Shown here piece by piece: positions 1 to 6,442 of a DNA stretch of 13,712 nt. This DNA is from Akkermansia sp. Its GTDB lineage: Bacteria; Verrucomicrobiota; Verrucomicrobiia; Verrucomicrobiales; Akkermansiaceae. A model generated the notes under the pieces. It was given only the letters and a program-made list of their open reading frames with translations. It did not search any database and had not been told where the DNA came from. The position numbers were made by a program, and so were the translations under genes. The DNA lies in NCBI GenBank assembly GCA_020047775.1, contig JAIFNK010000303.1, positions 1 through 13,712 of the forward strand, in the 5' to 3' direction. The first letter of the stretch is position 1; every line of letters starts with the position of its first letter.

Positions 1-226
1 CGCTGACCGGTTGGCCGCTGCAAACGATGAGATCGTGTTTCCAGGTCCACGTATCAGCGGCGCTGTTGACTTTGGTGAAGTCCTCCGCGGTCATCGCACG
101 CCAACCCGGTTGGGTGTCGTCGATGACCGGCTTCACCGGATCGGCGGTGAGACCGGTGGGAAAAATCAGGCAGGCTAACAGTAGCAGTCGAAGGCGGGAG
201 CGCATGGTGGAATGTTGTCGGTTCAT
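1..226 (-). CDS. DUF1080 / 3-keto-disaccharide hydrolase family protein, N-terminal part only
   Basis: The reverse complement of 226-1 is an open frame that runs off the window edge, so only about 75 residues are visible. It starts with a signal peptide (basic RSRLR, hydrophobic LLLLACLIFPTG, likely cleavage after LTA), followed by a segment with GWRAMTAEDF, NSAADTWTWK and a C-S-G-x-P-V motif. This pattern is typical of the opening strands of DUF1080 proteins, a LamG-like fold named for 3-keto-disaccharide hydrolase activity. The ATG at 226 overlaps the stop of the upstream oxidoreductase gene as ATGA, the same junction seen twice elsewhere in this array. An in-frame ATG at 205 would give a more compact signal peptide and is the alternative start; neither has a clear Shine-Dalgarno sequence. 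Pairing with a Gfo/Idh/MocA oxidoreductase suggests hydrolysis of oxidised glycosides outside the cytoplasm, which is inference. The family call is fairly secure; the substrate is unknown. Confidence 0.8.
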   Translation of the reverse strand, partial: MNRQHSTMRSRLRLLLLACLIFPTGLTADPVKPVIDDTQPGWRAMTAEDFTKVNSAADTWTWKHDLIVCSGQPVS

Positions 227-1575
227 CCGTTGAGAGTCCAGCCGTCGCGATATTTGCGTTTAAACAGGGCTTTGGCTTCGGCGTGATTGGTGATCAGGCC
301 TTTGGCTCCGTCGTATTCCAAGGTTTCGCCCGTGCGGTAGGCGATCAGGCCTAGCAGCATTTGCTCGATGAGAAGCGAGTGGTATTCGAAGTTGCAGCAG
401 ATCTCCTTGGACGGATCCTTGCAGGCATCGACCCATTGCTGCTGGAACTGGCCAATGGGCGGAAGCTGGTCTTTTTTGGCACGAGGCTTGTAGTAGCTCA
501 GGTCCGGGTCTTTTCCGGATGGAATGAGCAGACGCTTGGTGTAGTCGGCGATCAGGAAGCCCTCGCTGCCTTTGAACATTACACCGTGGCCGATGGTATT
601 TAGGTCGATGAACTCCCTGGGACTGCGCGGCAAGGAACCGCCCTGGTGCCAACTGACCTGGATCGGGCCGCGCCAGTCGTTGGCGGGATGGTCAAAATGA
701 ATTTCCAAAAGGACCGGGGTAACATCCGGGTTGAAGGGTTCCCCGCTGGCCTTGATCGTGGTCGGGCTGGTGGCATCGATGGTGTTCCAGACGAAGTCCA
801 TCATGTGGCTGCCCATGTCGCCGATCTGGCCCAGGCCCCAGTCCCAAAACATGTTCCACTGCAAGCAATTGGCACCGGGTTTCCCGACAAAGTAGTCCGG
901 GTGGTAGGGGCGCTCCGGCGAGGGGCCGAGCCAAAGGTCCCAGTGCAGGCCGGTCGGTGGTTTGCCTTGGGCGGGGAAATAACCGTCGCGCGGGATTTTG
1001 CGGTTCCCCCAGCCGACCGCGGACTGCAACTCGCCGATGGCGCCATCGCGAACCATTTCCTTCACCCGCGCGTAGTTGTCCTGGGCATGCATCTGCGTGC
1101 CGCACTGGGTGGCGATCTTGCCTTTTTTACCCAACCAGTTTGCGCGAAGCGTGCGGGCTTCCTCGACACTGATCGCAAGGGGTTTTTCGCAGTAAACATG
1201 GAGGCCGCGGTTGAGCGCCCAATTGGAGATGAAGGCATGATGGTGGTCGGCGGTGCAGATCACCACCGCATCCAGGTTTTTATGATCGAGGCACTTGCGC
1301 CAGTCGATGTAGGTCTCGGCTTTGGGGAATTCCTTCAAGGCAGGTGCGAAATGGGCCTCGTTGATGTCGCAAATGGCGACGACATTCTGTTCTTTCAACC
1401 ATGCGTAGTGACCGGTGGCGCGCCCCCAGGCGCCGATCAGCGCGATGTTGAGTTTGTCATTCGGCGAGTTCGTGCCGGCCATGATGCCACTGGGCAGAAT
1501 CAAGAGCCCTGCTCCGGCGAGGGACGACTGCTTGAGAAAGGAACGCCGATCGAGGATGAATGGTTGGGTTTCCAT
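223..1575 (-). CDS. Tat-exported Gfo/Idh/MocA family NAD(P)-dependent oxidoreductase
   Basis: A 450-residue protein of usual length for secreted members of this family. Residues 9-16 (DRRSFLKQ) plus the following hydrophobic stretch form a Tat signal, meaning export folded with bound cofactor. The Rossmann domain begins near residue 41 (KLNIALIGAWGRATGH), with the glycine-rich loop at 48-56 and an acidic strand end at ICDIN (68-72). The family hallmark E-K-P lies at 130-132 (YCEKPLA). The C-terminal alpha/beta domain includes GDMGSHMMD at 252-260, whose histidine occupies the usual catalytic position. Family knowledge says such enzymes oxidise or reduce sugars or inositols at a ring hydroxyl; the substrate here cannot be read from sequence. 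The stop overlaps the start of the DUF1080 gene downstream, so the two are probably co-translated. The upstream gap (1576-1811) could hold its own promoter. No Shine-Dalgarno sequence sits at normal spacing from the ATG; GAGGTG lies about 15 bases upstream. Confidence 0.93.
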   Translation of the reverse strand: METQPFILDRRSFLKQSSLAGAGLLILPSGIMAGTNSPNDKLNIALIGAWGRATGHYAWLKEQNVVAICDINEAHFAPALKEFPKAETYIDWRKCLDHKNLDAVVICTADHHHAFISNWALNRGLHVYCEKPLAISVEEARTLRANWLGKKGKIATQCGTQMHAQDNYARVKEMVRDGAIGELQSAVGWGNRKIPRDGYFPAQGKPPTGLHWDLWLGPSPERPYHPDYFVGKPGANCLQWNMFWDWGLGQIGDMGSHMMDFVWNTIDATSPTTIKASGEPFNPDVTPVLLEIHFDHPANDWRGPIQVSWHQGGSLPRSPREFIDLNTIGHGVMFKGSEGFLIADYTKRLLIPSGKDPDLSYYKPRAKKDQLPPIGQFQQQWVDACKDPSKEICCNFEYHSLLIEQMLLGLIAYRTGETLEYDGAKGLITNHAEAKALFKRKYRDGWTLNG

Positions 1576-1811
1576 AGATGCATTGACTTACACCTCGATG
1601 ATGCGTGTTTTATCAGATGCCGTCTAAAAATTGGCGCGCGGGTCTTCCGTCCAATGCCTTTAAGATTGGGAGACGGGCGCGTTTTTTACACCAACGGTGT
1701 TGCGACCTCCAGCCCAAGGTTGCCGGTGACGGCTACCTTGGGAACCGGTTTCCCAATCTTCCGAACTCCAACGGAATTCCGGCCCGGGCGGACAGCGGGC
1801 AGTCCTGACGT
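1576..1811. other. Intergenic gap between the WD40 gene and the oxidoreductase gene
   Basis: This is the only sizeable gap within the minus-strand array. Its centre (1662-1760) is a nested inverted repeat, described separately. The side nearest the oxidoreductase gene is AT-richer on the minus strand (AATTTTTAGACG and CTGATAAAAC around 1603-1632). That makes a promoter for the oxidoreductase/DUF1080 pair possible, but no convincing -35/-10 pair is visible. No coding frame resembling a protein family was seen on either strand. The gap separates the four-gene cytochrome/DUF1501 unit from the two-gene oxidoreductase unit. Confidence 0.6.
1662..1760. repeat. Nested inverted-repeat element, possible structured RNA or terminator
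   Basis: Perfect 10-base arms AAGATTGGGA (1662-1671) and TCCCAATCTT (1751-1760) enclose two further hairpins. The first is ACACC/GGTGT (1688-1692 with 1696-1700), flanked by six Ts on the plus strand. The second is CCCAAGGT/ACCTTGGG (1713-1720 with 1735-1742), continued after one T-T mismatch by GCCG/CGGC (1722-1725 with 1730-1733) around a four-base loop, GTGA on the plus strand and TCAC on the minus strand. TTGGG at 1738-1742 can alternatively pair with CCCAA at 1752-1756, so the inner and right-hand structures compete. The pairings are seen directly; the role is not known. Options are a terminator for the upstream four genes, an attenuator or leader for the oxidoreductase gene, or an inactive REP/MITE-like repeat. 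No uridine tract follows on the minus strand, which weakens the simple terminator reading. Confidence 0.6.
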
Positions 1812-3644
1812 TCACGAGCCGGCGAGCAGGGAAAGGTAGCGGGCTTTGAAATCATCGGCCTCGTGGCGCAGAGTGTGCACCGTGACCAGCGAGTTTTCGG
1901 CTTTTGCCTTGGCGGTGGCGAGTTCATTGGAGTGGGATTCAAGCCCGAGTTCGAGTGTTGCAAGCGCACTGCGAGCCGCAGCGAGGGCGGCTTCCGCGCC
2001 AGCGAGGGTGTCCAGGTCCGCGATGGCCTGCCGCGCAGTGGCAATGGCGGTGCATTGGATTTCCACGGCCTTGGCGAGTGCTTTGAAATCGGCGATCAGA
2101 GCCTCCGCCCGGGCGTCTTGGAGTTCGGCTTCGGCGCGGATTTTCATCGACCGGGAATGGTGACCCGCGGCGGTCCAGTGGCGCTCGCGGACTATCAGCT
2201 CGGCGTTTTCAGGATGTTTGAGGATTTCCTCGCGCAGGGAAACCAAGCGTTGTTCGATCGACGGTGGATTCGCATCGAAGCCTCCGACCACTTTTCCGCT
2301 GGCGATCTCCCAGGCGGTGATCCGGCCGCGGTAGTCGGCGGCGAAGGCGCGCTTGCCCTCGGAATCGATGGCCACGGCCACCGGCAGATCTGCCTGGTCC
2401 TTGATCTCGCGCAACAGGCTGAAATCCGGTTTCCACAACTTCACCGTGCGGTCGCGGCCGGAGGTGATGAACGAGCCGTCACGCGCCCAGGCGAAGGCGA
2501 GCACGCCACCCGGATGTGCATCGAGTTTCCGGACTTCGCTGCCGCCATTCATGTCCCAAAATCGCACGCTGCCGTCCTCCGAAGCACTGGCTAACAAATT
2601 GGAATCCGTGCGGAAGGAAATCGCGGTGATGCCCGCCTGATGGGCGCGCAGGGTGTGGAACTCGCTGGCACCATCCGCCTCCCAGACCCACACGCCGCCA
2701 TTGCGGTCGCCGGTGGCTAGCAGGACGCCATCGGGCGAGAAATCCAGCGCGGTGACCCAGTCGCTGTGTTTCTTGATCGAGTGGAGCTGCGAGCCATCCT
2801 CCGGCTTCCAGATCTTGATGAGGCGGGATGGCGAGCCGGTGGCAATCATCGAGAGGTCCGGCCTGAGGTCCGCGGCGAGCACGCTGTCGAACTCCTTCGC
2901 GGCGACCAGCATGCGCTCGCCGGTGACCACGTCGAAGGTGACGGTGACGCCGGATTTTCCAGGCACGCCGCCGCCGACGATCAGGTAGCGGGCGTTCGGC
3001 GTGAAGGCGAGGGCGACCGGATCACCTTCGGGAAAAGGCAGGATGCCGGCGAGTTCCAGCGAGTTCGTATCATATAACAAAACCTGCCGCTGGCCGGTGA
3101 CGGCGAGCAGTGGTGCCCACGGTGAGGCCACCATGGCATGCACCGATGAGGCCCGGGCGGAAAGCACCGGAGGATCCAACAACACATGTTCCGGCATCGG
3201 CGGCGGCCCCGTCGGCCGGGCACCCGCGGCGGAGGTGAGTGCGGTGTCGAATTTCGGTTTCGAGGCCTTTCGTGCGGTGGACCCCTTGTTTTCCAGCAGT
3301 CCGTCTTCGATCCATGTTTGCAGGAGCTTCACCTGTGCGCTACCGAGTTTGTCGCCCTCGGGCGGCATGGTGGGTTCAGCTGTGTGCATGACCACGGCGA
3401 TGAGCTTGGATCCGGCATCGCCGGGCTCGGCGATCCTGCCGCCGGAGCTGCCCTTCATGGCACCGGAGTAGGTTGATAGATCGAGTCCGCCCTTGGTCTT
3501 GTCCGGGTTGTGGCAGTTCAGGCAACTCTGCTGGAAGATCGGCAGGATGTGATCGTCATAGGTGATCTTCTCCGCGGCAGCCAAGGATACGCCGGCGGCT
3601 CCCAGTGCCAGGACGGTGATCAATGCTGCGTGGTCGCTGCGCAT
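1812..3644 (-). CDS. Secreted PSCyt1 cytochrome c / WD40 repeat protein with C-terminal coiled coil
   Basis: A 610-residue protein from the ATG at 3644. The frame stays open to a TTG at 3662 that overlaps the upstream stop, but the ATG gives a clean Sec signal (MRSDHAALITVLALGAAG, cleavage near SLAAA). Counting from the ATG, a planctomycete-type cytochrome c domain spans about 25-120 with heme motif C-L-N-C-H at 41-45 and the M-P-P-E-G loop near 93, a likely axial Met. A proline-rich linker follows. About seven WD40-like blades lie at 165-450; the best are HSDWVTALDFSPDG, HQAGITAISFRTDS and HPGGVLAFAWARDG, ending in blades such as SVRFWD and TVKLWK. The last 140 residues are Ala/Glu/Leu-rich and probably coiled coil. 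It lies 14 bases after the DUF1553 gene and is almost certainly co-transcribed. The cytochrome part implies electron transfer and the propeller partner binding (inference). Confidence 0.9.
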   Translation of the reverse strand: MRSDHAALITVLALGAAGVSLAAAEKITYDDHILPIFQQSCLNCHNPDKTKGGLDLSTYSGAMKGSSGGRIAEPGDAGSKLIAVVMHTAEPTMPPEGDKLGSAQVKLLQTWIEDGLLENKGSTARKASKPKFDTALTSAAGARPTGPPPMPEHVLLDPPVLSARASSVHAMVASPWAPLLAVTGQRQVLLYDTNSLELAGILPFPEGDPVALAFTPNARYLIVGGGVPGKSGVTVTFDVVTGERMLVAAKEFDSVLAADLRPDLSMIATGSPSRLIKIWKPEDGSQLHSIKKHSDWVTALDFSPDGVLLATGDRNGGVWVWEADGASEFHTLRAHQAGITAISFRTDSNLLASASEDGSVRFWDMNGGSEVRKLDAHPGGVLAFAWARDGSFITSGRDRTVKLWKPDFSLLREIKDQADLPVAVAIDSEGKRAFAADYRGRITAWEIASGKVVGGFDANPPSIEQRLVSLREEILKHPENAELIVRERHWTAAGHHSRSMKIRAEAELQDARAEALIADFKALAKAVEIQCTAIATARQAIADLDTLAGAEAALAAARSALATLELGLESHSNELATAKAKAENSLVTVHTLRHEADDFKARYLSLLAGS

Positions 3645-3658
3645 GGCGGGTGTGGCCT

Positions 3659-6442
3659 TCAATGGTTGAAAATGAATTCCTTCGAGTTCAAGAGCGCCCA
3701 GAAGATGTCATCGAGGATCTGTTGTTTTTCCGCGGGATTTTTCCCCTCATTCACGGCGGCCACAAGTTTGGTGACTTCATCCGCCACCGGTTCGCGGCAG
3801 ACGGTCCGCAGGTAAAGCTGGCGGATGATTTCCTCCGGCGGCTTGTTTCCCTTGAGCATCGTCTCGACCTGTTTGCCCTGCTGGATCCGCTTGTGGGTGG
3901 AGTCGCCATTGAGCAGGTGGAGCGCCTGGGAGAGGTTCGGCTCCATCTTCACCTCGCAGGAGCAAACCGTGGTGCGCGTGGCGCGGCCGAAGGTGGTGAG
4001 GAAGTAGTTGGACGTGTTGCCATCGGCGATCTGCACGGCGTGCGAACCCATCGGCAGGCCCTTGAATTTGTTAGGCGTGGCGGTGACCTGTGAGATGCAG
4101 TCCAACAGCACCTCGGCGCGGAGGCGGCGCACGGTGGCGCGGGAGAAATTCCGGGTGTCGGTGGTGTTGGTCTCGTTGGTGGCGCTGGAGAGTTGATAGG
4201 TGCGCGAGTTGCAGATGTCGCGCACCAGCCGGCGCAGGTCGTAGTTGGATGCGACAAAGGTTTCCGAGAGGGCCGCGAGCAGCGCGGGATTGGACGGTGG
4301 ATTGGAAATCCGCACGTCATCGACGGGATCGGTGATGCCGATGCCGAAAAAATGCGACCACACGATGTTGGAGACATTGCGCGCGAACCACGGGTTTCCG
4401 GCGGAGGTCAGCCATTCCGCCATCGCCTCGCGGCGTGATTTTTTTCCGAAGTCGTCCGGGGTCGCGGCCCCGAGGAAGCGCGGCTTGACGGGCTTCTTGG
4501 TCACGAGATGCGGAACCTCGCCGCTGCCGTCGAAGATGATGCGTTCCCGCGGGTCTTCGGCCGGCTTGCGTTTCACCTGCGCGAAAAACGAGGCGAAGCC
4601 GTAGTAGTCGTCCATCGTCCAGCGGTCGAAGGGGTGGTTGTGACACTGCGCGCACTGGATGCGCGTGCCCATGAATACCTGCGCGACATTCTCGGTGAGC
4701 TTGAGCACGTTCTGCTCGATTTGATAGAAATTGGTGGACGGGCTGGAGAAAGTGCCGCCTTCCGACGCGAGCAACTCGCGGACGATTTCATTGAGCGGAA
4801 CATTCGCGGCGATGCGCTCGCGCAGCCAGTTGTGATAGCCGAGCGCCGCCTTGTAGGAAACCTGCTGCGGGCCGTTGTTGAAGGTGCGGATTTGCAGCAG
4901 CTCCGCCCATTTCATCACCCAGATGTCGGAGAACTCCTTGCGGGCGATCAACTCGTCCACCAGCGCCGCGCGTTTCCCAGGAGTGGTGTCGGCGAGAAAC
5001 TTTTCGCGCTCCGCGGGCTTGGGAAGCTGGCCGATCACATCGATGAACACGCGCCGCAGGAAGGTCTCATCGTCGCACAACGGCGCGGGGATGATGCGCA
5101 GCTTGTGGAGCTTCTCGTGCACGTGCTTGTCGATATAGTTGGCCTCCGGCAGTTCCGGGCGCGTGTATTCCAGATCTTTCGGGATGACGATGGCCTGGGC
5201 GACCTCGGTGAAGCTCATGAAGCGTCCTAGCAGGAATGCCTCGCCGCGGTTCTTCGAGGTGGACAGCCCGCTGCGCGGATGGATGGTCACCGAGTCGTCG
5301 TTGGAGGTGGAGAAGGAGGAAAGCGTGGAGACATCGCGGTCGCTGCCATCGGAATACGTGGCCCTGACGGTGAACGGGGTTTCCAGGTCCCCGCCTTTGA
5401 GCACGACCTGGGCGGGCTCGATGGTGATGCCGGTGGGCTTGGGGATTTCGCCCTTGTCGTATTCGGCGCCGGATTCGATCCATGCGACGAGCGTCTGATA
5501 GAGAGAGCTCTCCTGATCAAACAGCTTGCCGCCGGTGTGGGGCACGCTGCCGGTCGCCTTGGTGAGCAGCAGCGATTCCTTTGGAATGGCGAGGTTGATC
5601 CGGCGGCCCGGATTTTCGCGGGTCAGGCGGAAATGATCGCCTTCGGGATCGAAGCCGTAGAGTGTTAGATGAAAGCCATCCTTGCCGCTCGCGGAGCCGT
5701 GGCACGAGCCGGTGTTGCAACCGGAGGAGGTTAGCACCGGCATCACGTCGAGCTGGAACGACAGCGGCCGCGGCGTGGCGGCTTGCTTCACCACCACCGG
5801 CACTTCGGTTTTCAGGCCGCAGTATTCCAGCGTCAAAGTCGTTGCTCCATCCTTGAGCGGCTTGAGCAGGGTGCCTTCGAGTTTCGCCAGCGAGGGATCG
5901 GCGAGTGTGGCCTTCACCTGGCGGGTGATGTCCTGCGTCGCGGCATCGTTGAAACGGGCGACGACCAGCAGCTTGTGGAAATCCGCCGCGGTTTCGAGCG
6001 TCACGTTTTTCGGAAACGCCTCGATGGCGCCGATCGCCGGATCCGGCGGGGCATTCCAGTCGGGCAGCGCGGTCTTCGGACGCGGGGCGAGCACGATGCC
6101 ATCCGGCCACGGTGCGCCCTGCTTGATCCACGATTCAAGGATCGCGATTTGCTCCACGGCGAGCGGCTTGCCTTTCGGAGGCATGATTTCCTCGTCGTCC
6201 TCATCGAGTTTCACGCGGACCAGCAGCTCGGATTTTGCGGGTTGATCGAGGTCGATGGCCGCGCCGGATTCGCCGCCTTTGAGAAACGCGTCGCGAGTTG
6301 TTAGTAGAAGCTCGCCCTTGGTTTTTTCCGGGCAATGGCAGGATAGGCAGCGGGTTTCCAGAAGCAGCCGGGCCTGCTCGAACGAATCCGCGGCGGATGC
6401 GGCGAGCGAGAGCGAAAACATCAACAGTGGGACGGATCTCAT
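3659..6442 (-). CDS. Planctomycete-type cytochrome c / Ig-like / DUF1549 / DUF1553 protein
   Basis: A 927-residue secreted protein (signal about 1-18, cleavage near ASA). An N-terminal PSCyt1 domain has C-L-S-C-H at 32-36 and a likely axial Met at 87 in EEIMPPKG. A second cysteine motif, G-C-N-T-G-S-C-H-G at 241-249, is a CX4CH arrangement often seen in this family. A bacterial Ig-like (BIG2-type) domain lies near 338-420. DUF1549 runs from about 434 to 625 and holds C-A-Q-C-H-N-H-P-F-D-R-W at 597-608. DUF1553 follows from about 670 to 900 (WFARNVSNIVWSHFFG, then the RRLRAEVLLD and ALHLLNG region). The biochemical function of DUF1549/DUF1553 is not established; the motifs indicate heme or metal binding and possible redox work. 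Its ATG overlaps the stop of the PPC-domain gene (ATGA, 6439-6442) and the WD40 cytochrome gene follows closely, so the three form one unit. Domain identity is secure; the enzymatic role is not. Confidence 0.93.
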   Translation of the reverse strand: MRSVPLLMFSLSLAASAADSFEQARLLLETRCLSCHCPEKTKGELLLTTRDAFLKGGESGAAIDLDQPAKSELLVRVKLDEDDEEIMPPKGKPLAVEQIAILESWIKQGAPWPDGIVLAPRPKTALPDWNAPPDPAIGAIEAFPKNVTLETAADFHKLLVVARFNDAATQDITRQVKATLADPSLAKLEGTLLKPLKDGATTLTLEYCGLKTEVPVVVKQAATPRPLSFQLDVMPVLTSSGCNTGSCHGSASGKDGFHLTLYGFDPEGDHFRLTRENPGRRINLAIPKESLLLTKATGSVPHTGGKLFDQESSLYQTLVAWIESGAEYDKGEIPKPTGITIEPAQVVLKGGDLETPFTVRATYSDGSDRDVSTLSSFSTSNDDSVTIHPRSGLSTSKNRGEAFLLGRFMSFTEVAQAIVIPKDLEYTRPELPEANYIDKHVHEKLHKLRIIPAPLCDDETFLRRVFIDVIGQLPKPAEREKFLADTTPGKRAALVDELIARKEFSDIWVMKWAELLQIRTFNNGPQQVSYKAALGYHNWLRERIAANVPLNEIVRELLASEGGTFSSPSTNFYQIEQNVLKLTENVAQVFMGTRIQCAQCHNHPFDRWTMDDYYGFASFFAQVKRKPAEDPRERIIFDGSGEVPHLVTKKPVKPRFLGAATPDDFGKKSRREAMAEWLTSAGNPWFARNVSNIVWSHFFGIGITDPVDDVRISNPPSNPALLAALSETFVASNYDLRRLVRDICNSRTYQLSSATNETNTTDTRNFSRATVRRLRAEVLLDCISQVTATPNKFKGLPMGSHAVQIADGNTSNYFLTTFGRATRTTVCSCEVKMEPNLSQALHLLNGDSTHKRIQQGKQVETMLKGNKPPEEIIRQLYLRTVCREPVADEVTKLVAAVNEGKNPAEKQQILDDIFWALLNSKEFIFNH

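Noticed and set aside
1681..1742. Integron attC-like site in the nested repeat
   Set aside because: The GTTRRRY/RYYYAAC core motifs are not placed at the ends of the hairpin, and there are no cassettes or integrase gene nearby.
646..1839. Long plus-strand open frame (397 codons) opposite the oxidoreductase gene
   Set aside because: It is antisense to a protein with clear family motifs, shows no domain or signal features, and is the kind of open frame expected opposite GC-rich genes. The same applies to 1863-2594, 4508-5230, 7087-7803 and 7867-8943 on the plus strand and 10997-11527 on the minus strand.
3645..3662. TTG start at 3662 for the WD40 cytochrome gene, overlapping the upstream stop
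   Set aside because: The ATG at 3644 gives a typical signal peptide directly and follows an AAGG that could assist initiation. The TTG would add six residues before the signal without benefit.
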